From positions 1-60,770 of the forward strand of contig CAZJIU010000005.1 of assembly GCA_964546145.1 (NCBI GenBank): DNA of 60,770 nt. Reading direction: 5' to 3'. Each line of letters begins with the position of its first letter. Position 1 is the first letter of the stretch. Under the pieces are notes generated by a model that was given only the letters and a program-made list of their open reading frames with translations, made no database searches and had not been told where the DNA came from. Shown piece after piece: positions 1-9,028 of the stretch. Origin of the DNA: CAZAKO01 sp964546145 (GTDB lineage Bacteria > Fidelibacterota > UBA2242). Made by a program: the position numbers and the translations under genes.

Positions 1-155
1 CAAATACCTTCCATAATAGTTGCCAAGCGCCGAATCGGCTGGGGTGTCCCGACCCGCATGAATTGCTCAAAACAGGAGTTATTGTACTCACCCCGACCCA
101 GATCCTCAATTACCGCAGTGAATTTTTTAAACGTTTCCGATTCTAAATCTTTCAT
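1..155 (-). CDS. hypothetical protein, 3' part cut off by window edge
   Basis: A reading frame begins at the ATG at 153-155 and stays open for 51 codons to the left edge, starting MKDLESETFKKFTAVIEDLG. GGAG lies five bases upstream of the ATG, and the frame starts 13 bases after the pcm stop, so it looks like the next gene of the same minus-strand operon. The visible part is soluble and charged, with no signal peptide. I do not recognise the family. The frame and ribosome binding site make it a real gene with moderate confidence; its function is unknown. Confidence 0.6.
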   Translation of the reverse strand, partial: MKDLESETFKKFTAVIEDLGRGEYNNSCFEQFMRVGTPQPIRRLATIMEGI

Positions 156-168
156 AATCTCTCCATCC

Positions 169-816
169 CTATTTTCCACGGCTATTTTTAACCAGCGGGA
201 CAAAGCGTACAGGCAGGATCTTATCCTGAGAAAATTTTTTTCCGTGTTTGGTTATCATAACTAAATTCTGATTCCATTCCGACTTACCCAGCGGAATAAT
301 CATGCGACCTTTGTCAGCCAGCTGGTCTCTCAATGAAGGCGGAATATTGGCACTAGCCGCAGTCACAATAATTCGATCGAAAGGTGCTTCCTCCTTCCAA
401 CCAAGCCGGCCATTGCCCAGTTTGCAAAAAATATTTTTGTAATTCAGTAAAGAGATAGCTTCGCGCGCCCGTTCTAACAGCGAGCCAATAACCTCAACCG
501 TAAAAACAGCCTTGGCAATACGGGAGAGGATCGCTGCCTGGTAGCCCGAGCCAGTGCCAATTTCGAGCACCCGGCAGTTGCGGTTTACCTGGAGCGCCTG
601 GGTCATAAACGCCACAACATAAGGTTGGGAGATAGTCTGCCCTTTACCAATCGGCAGAGGTTGGTCGGTAAAGGCTAAATGGCGCTGGGCTGGTGGAATA
701 AACATATCACGCGGAACAATTCTCATCGTCTGGATGACTTTTGGATCAATAATATCCCTGGCAGTAATCTGTTGTTCTACCATCTCTTCCATATTTCTGG
801 GGTATGAATCGAACAA
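169..816 (-). CDS. pcm: protein-L-isoaspartate O-methyltransferase
   Basis: Repairs isoaspartyl residues in aged proteins using S-adenosylmethionine, in the cytoplasm. The SAM-binding motif VLEIGTGSGYQAA is at residues 83-95. It is preceded by the family hallmark QTISQPYVVAFMTQ (60-73) and, near the N-terminus, MVEQQITAR and VPRDMF. The later motif FDRIIVTAA is also present. At 215 residues it has normal family length. The longest frame uses a TTG start at 816; an ATG at 792 (MEEMVEQQ) is an alternative. The TTG version keeps the conserved Arg-Asn before MVEQQI, so I kept it. It lies between an unknown gene and a partial gene in a minus-strand run with glgC. The family call is secure; the exact start is not. 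Confidence 0.93.
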   Translation of the reverse strand: MFDSYPRNMEEMVEQQITARDIIDPKVIQTMRIVPRDMFIPPAQRHLAFTDQPLPIGKGQTISQPYVVAFMTQALQVNRNCRVLEIGTGSGYQAAILSRIAKAVFTVEVIGSLLERAREAISLLNYKNIFCKLGNGRLGWKEEAPFDRIIVTAASANIPPSLRDQLADKGRMIIPLGKSEWNQNLVMITKHGKKFSQDKILPVRFVPLVKNSRGK

Positions 817-834
817 GGTAATTCAGTAAAAAAA

Positions 835-1644
835 TTATCTCGGTGGAAAATTATTAATCAAGGCGGCGATATCTTCAATTGTATCAATTTCAACATTCCT
901 GAGGTGCTCGAGGGGAATGGTCTTAAAGTGTGAAAGAACCGTGATCCCCTGAATATAGTCCTCCATTACAATCGGCAGATGCATTGTTTTCAGCAAAAAG
1001 CCGTTCAGCAAATAGTCGGGATCTTCATGATCTATCTGAGAAAGGGTTATGCTTGCCTTCTGAAGCCTGCGGCGTTTAGCGCCGATTACCTTAAGACTAT
1101 CTACCGGTAAGAGATGATAAAATTTCTTTTTAAGATGACTTTTCAACCAATCTATGCCGAGAGAAAAGGCATGCGTAAAATACTTATGATAGGTTTGCTC
1201 GCCTACCTCCTGTCTTAAATAATCAGAAACATCAGTCAGGAACTGCCGTTTTTGGAAATCCCACAAATGAAAGTATGGCCGAAACAGAAAGTACCCAAAG
1301 GATGTTTTGAGACTGTTAGCTTTCGTAAAAAATGAGCGTACCTCATATTTCAAACGATTAAGATGTTTACGTAAAGCAAGGGGAAATAGGTGAAAAACTG
1401 GTGAGCTGGTATCATTGCGGCCGATCAGATAACGTCTGGGAATTTTTAACTCATTCAGATTTAAAGAGTAGGTTTTATCAATGCCGCTGATATTGAGCTC
1501 GATGAAAGCCCCGAAATCTGAGAGCTTGATAAAATTCTTCAGAGCATGATCAAACTCCGGGAGAGTCGTAATAGAGGGCACCTCTATCTCAGTAAATAGA
1601 TCCGGAAAAAGCGGGATTTGATATGGATTTAAACTTCTGAACAT
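835..1644 (-). CDS. conserved-looking hypothetical protein
   Basis: A 269-residue protein with no family I recognise. It starts at an ATG, has no signal peptide or clear membrane segment, and is rich in aromatic and basic residues in the middle (FGYFLFRPYFHLWDFQKRQF, about 114-133). An acidic-hydrophobic helix-like tail (VEIDTIEDIAALINNF) ends it. It sits 21 bases downstream of glgC and 18 bases upstream of pcm on the same strand, so it is probably co-transcribed with both. The context does not suggest a specific role. Codon use looks like its neighbours, so I treat it as a real gene. Confidence 0.7.
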   Translation of the reverse strand: MFRSLNPYQIPLFPDLFTEIEVPSITTLPEFDHALKNFIKLSDFGAFIELNISGIDKTYSLNLNELKIPRRYLIGRNDTSSPVFHLFPLALRKHLNRLKYEVRSFFTKANSLKTSFGYFLFRPYFHLWDFQKRQFLTDVSDYLRQEVGEQTYHKYFTHAFSLGIDWLKSHLKKKFYHLLPVDSLKVIGAKRRRLQKASITLSQIDHEDPDYLLNGFLLKTMHLPIVMEDYIQGITVLSHFKTIPLEHLRNVEIDTIEDIAALINNFPPR

Positions 1645-1665
1645 TAATTGATTCCTAAGGCTGTT

Positions 1666-2904
1666 TTATATCACCGTGCCATCCGGGATTGTGGTGTTTT
1701 TGGGAATGACAACAATTCCTTCACGGATATAATAATCTGCCCCATCATAAAATTCTTTGCCCTGCTGATTAGTAATGACCACCTTGTTTCCAATCCGGGC
1801 GTTTTTATCCACAATAGCATTCTTGATGATACATTCCCGCCCGATTCCTACAGCAGGTAAATTCTTTGAATTCTCAGACTCATAATAATCGGCACCCATA
1901 ATGACAGCATTTTCAAGCTTGCTATCTCGAGCAATCTTAGTCCGAATACCAATGACAGCATTCTTAATCTGACATTGCTCAATGAAGCATCCTTCAGCTA
2001 TTAGCGCCTGTTCGGTGTGGCAATTATCAAGACGTGTTCCCGGTAAAAAATAGGATCGGGTGTAAATCGGGAATTTATCATCATAAAAACTAAATGGCGG
2101 ATTTAATGCGGTAAGCTCCAAATTGGCTAAGAAGAAAGAATCTATCGTACCAATATCCCGCCAATAGTCCTTAAACTGATGCGCTATTACCCGATAGTTA
2201 TCGATCGCGGTCGAGATTATATGCTTACCAAAGTCGTCACCATCTGACTTATTCAATACATCCACCAAAATATTGATACTAAAAATATAGATTCCCATTG
2301 AAGCAAGCAGAGGAGTCTCCGCGGGAAGCCCGGGGCTTTTAAGAGAATCCAGGGTATCAATTGCAGGCTTCTCGACAAATTTAAAGATTCTGCCATTCGC
2401 ATCGGCTTGCAGAATCCCAAACTTTGGTGCCTCAGCACAACTTACGGGTTTTACCGCAATGGTCAAATCGGCCTGCTGTTTTACATGTGTATCTAAAAAA
2501 TCATAATAGTCCATACGGTAGAGCTGATCACCACTAAGGATGATAGTATATTGCGCGGTGACCTCGGTAATGTATCGTAAATTCTGGCGCACGGCATCAG
2601 CGGTACCCTGATACCAGTTCATATTATCCGCAGTCTGCTGGGCTGCCAGAATATCAACAAACCCCTCCGAAAAGCGACCAAGCCGATAAGTACTATAAAT
2701 GTGGCGGTGTAATGAACGAGTGTTAAATTGGGTTAGAATAAATATTTGATCAATTCCACTATTGATGCAATTACTGATCGAGATGTCTATAATTCTAAAC
2801 TTACCGCCAAAAGGGATGGCCGGCTTAGCACGATACTTAGTAAGAGGGAAGAGGCGAGTTCCTTTACCCCCACCCAAGACTACAGCTAGAAGTTCCTCTT
2901 TCAT
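1666..2904 (-). CDS. glgC: glucose-1-phosphate adenylyltransferase
   Basis: Makes ADP-glucose from ATP and glucose-1-phosphate, the committed step of bacterial glycogen synthesis. The nucleotidyltransferase signature VVLGGGKGTRLFPLT opens the protein (residues 8-22), followed by KPAIPFGGKFRIIDI. Further GlgC motifs are ILSGDQLYRMDY, FVEKP, ASMGIYIF and DYWRDIGTI. The C-terminal third is the left-handed beta-helix typical of the family. The length of 412 residues is normal. No glycogen synthase or branching enzyme is nearby, so the pathway partners must lie elsewhere. It follows the PAP2-like gene by two bases and precedes the unknown 835-1644 gene. Confidence is high. Confidence 0.95.
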   Translation of the reverse strand: MKEELLAVVLGGGKGTRLFPLTKYRAKPAIPFGGKFRIIDISISNCINSGIDQIFILTQFNTRSLHRHIYSTYRLGRFSEGFVDILAAQQTADNMNWYQGTADAVRQNLRYITEVTAQYTIILSGDQLYRMDYYDFLDTHVKQQADLTIAVKPVSCAEAPKFGILQADANGRIFKFVEKPAIDTLDSLKSPGLPAETPLLASMGIYIFSINILVDVLNKSDGDDFGKHIISTAIDNYRVIAHQFKDYWRDIGTIDSFFLANLELTALNPPFSFYDDKFPIYTRSYFLPGTRLDNCHTEQALIAEGCFIEQCQIKNAVIGIRTKIARDSKLENAVIMGADYYESENSKNLPAVGIGRECIIKNAIVDKNARIGNKVVITNQQGKEFYDGADYYIREGIVVIPKNTTIPDGTVI

Positions 2905-2906
2905 CG

Positions 2907-3482
2907 CTACATCAATAATTTAAAATGGATATAGGTTAGGATAAAGCCTAAAAATGTACCCGCGACCACTTGCAGCGGGGTATGCGCCATTAATTTTACC
3001 CGCGAGAATAGAATTAATCCCATTAAGGGTAGCGACCAATAAAAATAAGCCGAAATGACCTGACCCAAGGCGGCCACCGGACCGCCAAATGCCATTCCGT
3101 GGATGCTGATCTTCCAATATCTGGTAATAATCGTAGCAACGGCCGTATTGAAGGCATAGGCCCACATCAGCACCAGGATCGGACGGGAGGCTTGCATCTT
3201 CCATAAGATTAGCAGGGCAACGACATAATTCAGGATACTCAAAATGAAAGGCCATAAACGTCGCTCCTTTTCAGGAATATCAACACTTGCGGTGAATCCG
3301 TGCTTTTTCATGTAAATCACATGACTAAGCGGAACGGCTACAGTAGTAATTACAACTATCGTAAAAGTTACTATTTTTACCGAAAGAGTATGGTCGGAGT
3401 GGATCAGTAATAAGAGAAAAGTAAGCGGAGCAAAAATAAAAGGGTGAAAAATAATCGATACTATTTTAGCTAGTATAATCAC
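2907..3482 (-). CDS. integral membrane protein, PAP2-like
   Basis: A 191-residue protein with about five or six hydrophobic segments, starting from GTG at 3482. Two stretches recall the PAP2 (type 2 phosphatidic acid phosphatase) fold: KISIHGMAFGGPVAALG near residues 125-141, where the Ser-x-His resembles the PSxH motif, and HTPLQVVAGTFLGF near the C-terminus, like the Hx(n)D-type final motif but with Gln in place of the usual Asp. It could be a PAP2-like phosphatase acting on prenyl or lipid phosphates, but the missing acidic residue leaves activity in doubt. It is the first gene of the run leading into glgC. Confidence 0.6.
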   Translation of the reverse strand: MIILAKIVSIIFHPFIFAPLTFLLLLIHSDHTLSVKIVTFTIVVITTVAVPLSHVIYMKKHGFTASVDIPEKERRLWPFILSILNYVVALLILWKMQASRPILVLMWAYAFNTAVATIITRYWKISIHGMAFGGPVAALGQVISAYFYWSLPLMGLILFSRVKLMAHTPLQVVAGTFLGFILTYIHFKLLM

Positions 3483-3651
3483 GCTAAAAAGGGATCTTTC
3501 ATGGTAGACTTTTGAATGACATTTTGTATTGGCACTACTTTCTTTGAAATAATAACCCCTTTTAGGCTAATTTTCAACAATAATTTTAATCCGATAAAAA
3601 TCAGAATAGTTTAATAATCCTCAATATAAGGTCCTTAATCGGCCTGCTGCG

Positions 3652-3726
3652 TGGTAGCGCCACGGGGAATTGAACCCCGGTTACCACATTGAAAGCGTGG
3701 TGTCCTAACCACTAGACGATGGCGCC
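3652..3726 (-). tRNA. tRNA-Glu (anticodon TTC)
   Basis: Folds as a complete 75-base cloverleaf. The acceptor GGCGCCA pairs with TGGCGCT, ending in a G-U pair at 1-72. The D arm is GTC/GAC, the anticodon loop CTTTCAA (anticodon TTC), and the T arm CGGGG-TTCAATT-CCCCG. The 3' CCA is encoded. It lies 12 bases downstream of tRNA-His on the same strand, so the two are likely one transcript. The nearby protein-like open frame at 3635-3838 is an artefact of this tRNA pair. Confidence 0.95.
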
Positions 3727-3738
3727 GGCAAAGTAAGG

Positions 3739-3812
3739 GGTGAGTGACGGGACTTGAACCCGCGACCAACAGGGCCACAACCTGCCGCTCTACCAACTGA
3801 GCTACACCCACC
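3739..3812 (-). tRNA. tRNA-His (anticodon GTG)
   Basis: Folds as a cloverleaf with acceptor GTGGGTG pairing with CACTCAC (one G-U). The anticodon loop is TTGTGGC (anticodon GTG) and the T loop TTCAAGT. The extra G at position -1 (3812) faces discriminator C73 (3739), the identity hallmark of bacterial tRNA-His. CCA is not encoded, unlike the tRNA-Glu downstream, so a CCA-adding enzyme is needed for this one. Confidence 0.95.
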
Positions 3813-3890
3813 ATGAATCGCATAATTCTGGGGAACAATCTGATTTGTGCCCTCTGTTAACCGATCCAATCACCCTTTAAAAAGCCGCCA

Positions 3891-3920
3891 AATGTAACTA
3901 CTTTTAGACGATAAAGTCAA
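3891..3920 (-). promoter_or_regulatory. candidate sigma-70 promoter for the tRNA pair
   Basis: On the minus strand a TTGACT element (3920-3915) is followed after 18 bases by TACATT (3896-3891), about 80 bases upstream of tRNA-His. Both boxes match the sigma-70 consensus only in part (5/6 and 4/6). It is the best candidate between the 5'-nucleotidase gene and the tRNAs, but it is a by-eye call. Confidence 0.35.
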
Positions 3921-3951
3921 TCAGTTTATTGGTTCTCAAGACCTTCACATT

Positions 3952-5526
3952 CTATTGCAACACCAATCGGCCATCTACCTTACTGTCAATCCGTTTTTGC
4001 TGCTCAGCTGCCTTTATGAGAATATCCCGACAGATCAGTCCGCTGTCCTTAATTTTAACCTCACTGGGATCAAGACCAAAAAAACGTTTTAAATTAGCCG
4101 TAATATAGTTATTTGCTGCAATGCTGTAGATATGTTTCGGATCAATTTGCTGTCCAGCGACAGTTGCCGAAACAAGCACTTTTTCATTCGTATCATAGAT
4201 CAAACGGATTCCTGAAATCTGCAGCAGATCCCGGGGATGCTTAATTCTCCAATCAAGTAGAGATAATAGTTGATCTCCAGTTATCTGAAGAATTTCAATT
4301 GTATTATCAAAAGGGGATATTTCCCAGATGTCACGCACCCTCAAAGGTCCGGCATCCATTCCCTTGCGGATACCTCCGCTGTTATGAAAAGCTATATCTG
4401 CCTGAAAATAATCCCGGATCGCATCACAGATCCAGTTGCCAAGGTTAGATTCTCCACCGCTGTTTCGGATCCAGGGCGAAATGAGCTCTGCAACAATCTT
4501 GTCCATTTCGCTTCCAAGTATCGCTTCCAAAGAGTCAACCACCCGAGATACTTCCGGATTTGGGACGACCTGCCCCACTACATTCTCGATTAACTCATAC
4601 TGATAATCCCGGACTATCTTTTTCTCAGTATCTACGGTAGCTTGCAAATGCCCCAGTAATTGCCCCCGGCTGCCGGCCTGACAGATTAAAATATCGTTAA
4701 CCTTAACCGGTTGAAAGAGCACTGTATGAGAGTGTCCCCCAAAAATTAGATCCACATCACTTAACTGAAGCGCTAAGAGTGAATCTTCGACGAAACCATT
4801 ATGGCTGAGCACAACAATCAGATCGGTTATATCTTTTAGCAAATCTACCTGCCGCCGGATAGCAACAACCGGGTCAAGCGCCGCCAAGCCCTTCATATTG
4901 AGCGGCATAACTGTAGAACTGAGGGATTCCATGATCAGACCAACTATGCCAACTCGGATCTTGTTGGACACAACGACAATGTAGGGATCAACCGCCAAGC
5001 CCCCTTTAGTCGAATCATAAAGATTGCAGGATATAATCGGAAAACGGGCGTGTTGCATACAGTCGGTCAAATTATCCCATCCGTAATCGAACTCATGATT
5101 TCCAATCGTAAAAGCTGTGGGTATGATTCGGTTAAGAATTAAGATCTGCGACATTCCCTTGGTGAAGGATGAAATAGGCGTCCCCTGAAAATCATCGCCA
5201 GCATTTAGCACAACCGCCTCCGGATAAATTATGAGCAATGAATCAACATATCCGGCGAGGTTAGCATAGCCCCCAACCAAGCTGCCTTTATGTCTGCCCC
5301 AGCGGGCAATATAGGGGAGGTTAGCACTGTGAAAATCATTCCAGTGGATGAAATTGACGGAATATAGCTTCTTGCTAGTATCCCTTTCGACTGGAATGGA
5401 AAACAGGCTTGTAACGAAGAGGTAAATAATTAGAGCGCTGACAATGGCAATCCCAGATAGAAAAGCGAAAATTCGCTTTCTCATTCCATCTGAACTTCTG
5501 GATAAATGGTGGTCTATTGCTATCAT
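3952..5526 (-). CDS. 5'-nucleotidase / metallophosphatase, UshA family, exported
   Basis: A 524-residue bimetal phosphoesterase with a C-terminal 5'-nucleotidase domain. An N-terminal hydrophobic segment (about residues 19-42) follows a basic start, giving a signal anchor or signal peptide, so the enzyme should act outside the cytoplasm. Metal-site motifs are in order: HWNDFHSAN, NAGDDFQGTP, TIGNHEFDYG, LSHNGFVEDS and IFGGHSHT. The C-terminal half carries SNLGNWICDAI and the substrate-side FHNSGGIR. Likely substrates are nucleotides or UDP-sugars. The first ATG (5526) is followed by another at codon 15 (MRKRIFAFL), which is the more usual place for a signal sequence and may be the true start. 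It stands alone, downstream of a divergent intergenic region. Confidence 0.9.
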   Translation of the reverse strand: MIAIDHHLSRSSDGMRKRIFAFLSGIAIVSALIIYLFVTSLFSIPVERDTSKKLYSVNFIHWNDFHSANLPYIARWGRHKGSLVGGYANLAGYVDSLLIIYPEAVVLNAGDDFQGTPISSFTKGMSQILILNRIIPTAFTIGNHEFDYGWDNLTDCMQHARFPIISCNLYDSTKGGLAVDPYIVVVSNKIRVGIVGLIMESLSSTVMPLNMKGLAALDPVVAIRRQVDLLKDITDLIVVLSHNGFVEDSLLALQLSDVDLIFGGHSHTVLFQPVKVNDILICQAGSRGQLLGHLQATVDTEKKIVRDYQYELIENVVGQVVPNPEVSRVVDSLEAILGSEMDKIVAELISPWIRNSGGESNLGNWICDAIRDYFQADIAFHNSGGIRKGMDAGPLRVRDIWEISPFDNTIEILQITGDQLLSLLDWRIKHPRDLLQISGIRLIYDTNEKVLVSATVAGQQIDPKHIYSIAANNYITANLKRFFGLDPSEVKIKDSGLICRDILIKAAEQQKRIDSKVDGRLVLQ

Positions 5527-5656
5527 TTGACTAGAATTTTAACATTAGCGTATTCAAAATCAAGGAATTTGATGACCGTTTTTGGTTGGACTTTGGAAAA
5601 CAGAACATAAAAATTAAATTATTAGTAATGAAAGAATTCGAGGATAGATTTTCACC

Positions 5657-6910
5657 ATGAGTTTATTGATCATCGAAATAGTTCTGCTTCTGGTTTTATT
5701 ACTCCTTTCCGGATATTTTTCTGGCTCTGAAACCGCCCTTTTCTCACTCTCCCGGATCCAAATGGAAAAACTAATCGTCACTAATGAACGTCGTGGGCGT
5801 CAAGTAGAAAAACTACTGGAACGGCCGCGCCGCTTGATAATTTCGATTTTACTCGGTAATCAATTTGTCAACACTTCGCTTACCTCCATTACAGCAGCCC
5901 TAATTATCCAGATAATCGGCCGCGATGTGCCCTGGATTAATATTGCTATTGTGCTACCGATCCTTTTGTTAGTTGGCGAAATCACCCCTAAAACCATTGC
6001 TATAAGGAGGAATGAGCAATTTTCCTTATTTGTGGCAGCATCTTTGACCTTCTTCTCTAAGATCATAACCCCTATCCGCTGGTTCATCCGGGCAATCTCT
6101 GACCGCATTGTGAATCTCTTTATCAAGAGCAATTCACGTACTCCCAGCATCCTGAATGAAGATGTGATTAAGTCCATCGTTGACGAGGGGGAAAAGGAAG
6201 GCATTCTCGCCGCACTGGAGAAGGACTACATCTATCGGATATTTGATTTTGGTGATGCCCATATGGACGATGTGATGACTCCCCGAGCGAATATGTTCTA
6301 TTTGCCCGCTGAGATGCCATTAACAGAGATGATCAACAAAATAAAAGAAGAACACTATTCTAAAGTTCCAATCTATCGCGGCAATCGGGATAATATTGCC
6401 GGAATCTTATTTGCCACAGATTTGATTGGTCTCGATACAACCAAAACCGAACAGTCGGAAAAAATCCTGCAAAGAATCCTGCGTAAGCCATACTTTGTAC
6501 CAATCACAAAACGGGCGGACGAGCTATTCCATAATTTTCAGCTCCGAAAGATTTCGATGGCGATCGTATTAGACGAATACGGCGGGGTTCAGGGTATGGT
6601 CACCATGGAAGATCTTCTCGAGGCGATCTTTGGCGAGATTAGCGACGAATACGAAAAAGATGATGTCCCATATGAACGGCTCAGCGAATATTTATTCCGA
6701 ATAAAAGCAAATATGCCTCTGGATGAATTTAACGAATTGATCGGATCAGATATTGTCTCCGAAGAGATTGATACAATCGGCGGATTCATCTTTTCGCTGT
6801 TTGGCGAACTACCCCAACCAAAAAATTCAATCGACTACTTGAACATGAACTTCACCGTCGAAAAAGTTATTGGCAACCGAATCGAAACCCTGATTGTGAA
6901 GAGATTATAA
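5657..6910 (+). CDS. hemolysin C/CorC-type membrane protein (DUF21-CBS-CorC_HlyC)
   Basis: A 417-residue inner-membrane protein. An N-terminal DUF21 domain with four hydrophobic segments contains the family motif LSGYFSGSETALFSLSR (about 17-33). A CBS pair follows, with MTPRANMFYLP and KVPIYRGNRDNIAGI in the first CBS and MAIVLDEYGGVQGMVTMEDL in the second. A C-terminal CorC_HlyC domain ends with DTIGGFIFSLFGELP. Family members act in magnesium or cobalt efflux or homeostasis, or regulate transport through the CBS domains; the true ion is unknown here. Its stop overlaps the start of the next, paralogous gene (TAATG), implying coupled translation. Confidence 0.9.
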   Translation: MSLLIIEIVLLLVLLLLSGYFSGSETALFSLSRIQMEKLIVTNERRGRQVEKLLERPRRLIISILLGNQFVNTSLTSITAALIIQIIGRDVPWINIAIVLPILLLVGEITPKTIAIRRNEQFSLFVAASLTFFSKIITPIRWFIRAISDRIVNLFIKSNSRTPSILNEDVIKSIVDEGEKEGILAALEKDYIYRIFDFGDAHMDDVMTPRANMFYLPAEMPLTEMINKIKEEHYSKVPIYRGNRDNIAGILFATDLIGLDTTKTEQSEKILQRILRKPYFVPITKRADELFHNFQLRKISMAIVLDEYGGVQGMVTMEDLLEAIFGEISDEYEKDDVPYERLSEYLFRIKANMPLDEFNELIGSDIVSEEIDTIGGFIFSLFGELPQPKNSIDYLNMNFTVEKVIGNRIETLIVKRL

Positions 6911-8166
6911 TGTCTGAGCTGGTTACAATCGGTATCATCGTTTTTTGCATTCTCGGGCAGGCATTTTTCTCGGGCGCCGAGATTGCCATGGTCTCGGTAG
7001 ATCGGCTACGCGCCCGTCACCTGGCCAAGTCCGGCCACCGCCCTTCACAACAGGTAATTGAAATGATAAAGAAGCCGGAATGGATTCTGGGGACAACCCT
7101 TCTGGGTACAAACATCTGTATCGTCGTTGGAACGACTCTGGCAACCTCGCAGTTTTACTCATGGTTGGGCGGAATAGGTGTCCCAATTGCCATTATCGTT
7201 ATGACCTTCATCAATCTGGTATTCGCCGAGATCGTTCCTAAAAGTATCTTTCAGCAGCTAAGCGACTGGATGGCACCTCGAATTATTTTTGTCCTGCGGC
7301 TGTTTACTGTAGTGCTCTTTCCCCTGGTGTGGCTATTCTCAAAATTGGCTGCCCTGCTTGCTTTGCCATTTGGGGGCAGTAACTCGAAGGAAAACCTCGG
7401 GATCATCAGCAAAGAGGAATTGAAGCTGCTGATGAAAATGAAACACGAAAAAGGCGATGTGAAACCGAGCGAAAGAAAAATGATCAACCGCCTGCTGCAC
7501 TTCACTGAAACGGAAGTAGGGGAAATCATGGTTCCCTTAATTGATGTTACGGCACTCAGTGACCAAGCCACCATCAAAGAGGCTTGCGATAAGTTTACCC
7601 AGACAAAGCATCGTCGCTTGCCGATATATCACAACCGGGTAGATAGAATTATCGGGATTCTGATTAGTTTCGACATTCTGGGGGAAAAATCTTCGAAGCG
7701 GATTAAGCCTTTCATTCGCCCAGCTTACTACATCCCGCCTACAATGGGAGTCACCGAGCTACTGAAAAACCTACAAAATAACGGTCGCAGTATGGCCGTA
7801 GTCGTGGACGAATTCGGCGGCGCTGTAGGAATTGCTACGGTTGAAGACATCCTCGAAGAAATCGTGGGCAACATTGAAGATGAATATGATGCAGCAGAGC
7901 GACTATATGCCTTACAAAAAGATGGCTCAATTGTCACTAATGGCCGCATGACAGTCGAGGATTTGAATGAACACTTTGAGCTCAAAATCCCAGAAGGTGA
8001 TTACGAGACCGTCGGCGGTTTCATCATTCATCATTTAAAACGCATCCCAAAAGCCGGCGAAAAATTAAGCCTGCCCAACCTGGAACTGACCGTAACAAAG
8101 GCAACCAGCCGATTGATTCAAGAAATTATCATTCAGCGGGCAGCTCCGCGTGATGATCCCAAATAG
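6910..8166 (+). CDS. second hemolysin C/CorC-type membrane protein
   Basis: A 418-residue paralogue of the preceding gene with the same order: DUF21 (FFSGAEIAMVSVDRLRARHL near residue 20), CBS pair (MVPLIDVTAL, RRLPIYHNRVDRIIGI, MAVVVDEFGGAVGIATVEDI) and CorC_HlyC domain (YETVGGFIIHHLKRIPKAGE). It starts at the ATG overlapping the previous stop by one base. The two proteins probably form a heteromeric pair, since tandem copies are common in this family. The 3' end overlaps the convergent PAP2 gene by 38 bases, so there is no room for a normal terminator between them. Confidence 0.9.
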   Translation: MSELVTIGIIVFCILGQAFFSGAEIAMVSVDRLRARHLAKSGHRPSQQVIEMIKKPEWILGTTLLGTNICIVVGTTLATSQFYSWLGGIGVPIAIIVMTFINLVFAEIVPKSIFQQLSDWMAPRIIFVLRLFTVVLFPLVWLFSKLAALLALPFGGSNSKENLGIISKEELKLLMKMKHEKGDVKPSERKMINRLLHFTETEVGEIMVPLIDVTALSDQATIKEACDKFTQTKHRRLPIYHNRVDRIIGILISFDILGEKSSKRIKPFIRPAYYIPPTMGVTELLKNLQNNGRSMAVVVDEFGGAVGIATVEDILEEIVGNIEDEYDAAERLYALQKDGSIVTNGRMTVEDLNEHFELKIPEGDYETVGGFIIHHLKRIPKAGEKLSLPNLELTVTKATSRLIQEIIIQRAAPRDDPK

Positions 8167-9028
8167 AGTAAAGGTATTTCCCAATAAAATAAAATAACGT
8201 ACCGCTGACGATTCCAGCAATTGCGTCCACAGTATAGTGATAACTACAATAGACCGTAGCGATAATGATGCCAATCACCGTTAGATTAATTGGCCAGGAT
8301 CTGATCCTAAAACTTTCGAAACTATAAAGCAATACAATAACTGAGGTCGTCACATGCGTGCTGGGGAAAGCGCCACCCCCTTGCTCTCCAAAAAATTTAT
8401 AGATAAAGTCCAAAACGGGGATAAACAAAACGCCCCTGGTAAAAATCTGCGGTCGTTCGAATACCGGTCCATCACCGGGAAAAATCATGAAAATGAGATA
8501 ATGGAAATACATCATGACTGTCAGGGTAAAAAGCATTTCGTGGATCCGTTTATTGCGATTCAACAACATTATTACCCCGGGCACAAAAATTATCAGATAG
8601 TAAGAGAAATAAAAAAAGTGCATCATTTCATCAGCAAATAGATTGTTGACATATGGCGCCATAATTCTATTGAGCGGAACATTGAAAAGTTGACCCTCCC
8701 AACGTTGCAGAACGGGATCAAAGGTGTGATGAAAAATCAAATTGTCATACGAAGTACTCTGAGCATAGTAAAAAATAAATGTCAGAATGGGCAGCCAAGT
8801 ATGGATCCAGTAATGCACCGAGTCAAATCTCCGCTCCTCAAAGTATATCAGATAAAGCAACAGGTAGATAAATGCAAGATTAAGACACAGAAACAGCAGC
8901 GGTTTTCCCAGCTCCAAGTAAAATACTATTGATATAATTAACATCATGGTGCTGTAAATTAGGATCAAGTAATCCACCGGGAAAATGCCCCGCTTGAAAC
9001 GTTCGAGATATTCGCTAAAATCTTTCAT
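8129..9028 (-). CDS. PAP2-superfamily membrane enzyme, lipid phosphatase or phosphotransferase
   Basis: A polytopic membrane protein of about 299 residues. It carries the two catalytic PAP2 motifs: AFPSTHVTTS, and YHYTVDAIAGIVSG with His and Asp spaced as in the active site. A preceding FPGDGPVFERP segment recalls the FPxxxP region of inositol-phosphoceramide synthase-like PAP2 proteins. The first possible start is 9052, but the ATG at 9028 (MKDFSEYL) overlaps the upstream stop as ATGA, so I chose 9028. It is the last gene of the four-gene lipid module, which suggests head-group transfer or dephosphorylation of a membrane lipid, not cell-wall recycling. The substrate is inferred, not shown. 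Confidence 0.8.
   Translation of the reverse strand: MKDFSEYLERFKRGIFPVDYLILIYSTMMLIISIVFYLELGKPLLFLCLNLAFIYLLLYLIYFEERRFDSVHYWIHTWLPILTFIFYYAQSTSYDNLIFHHTFDPVLQRWEGQLFNVPLNRIMAPYVNNLFADEMMHFFYFSYYLIIFVPGVIMLLNRNKRIHEMLFTLTVMMYFHYLIFMIFPGDGPVFERPQIFTRGVLFIPVLDFIYKFFGEQGGGAFPSTHVTTSVIVLLYSFESFRIRSWPINLTVIGIIIATVYCSYHYTVDAIAGIVSGTLFYFIGKYLYSIWDHHAELPAE

Noticed and set aside
3533..3550. A sigma-54-like TTGGCAC near the PAP2-like gene
   Set aside because: There is no GC at the -12 position, so spacing and core do not fit.
3635..3838. A 67-residue minus-strand protein
   Set aside because: It is the translation of the tRNA-Glu and tRNA-His genes.
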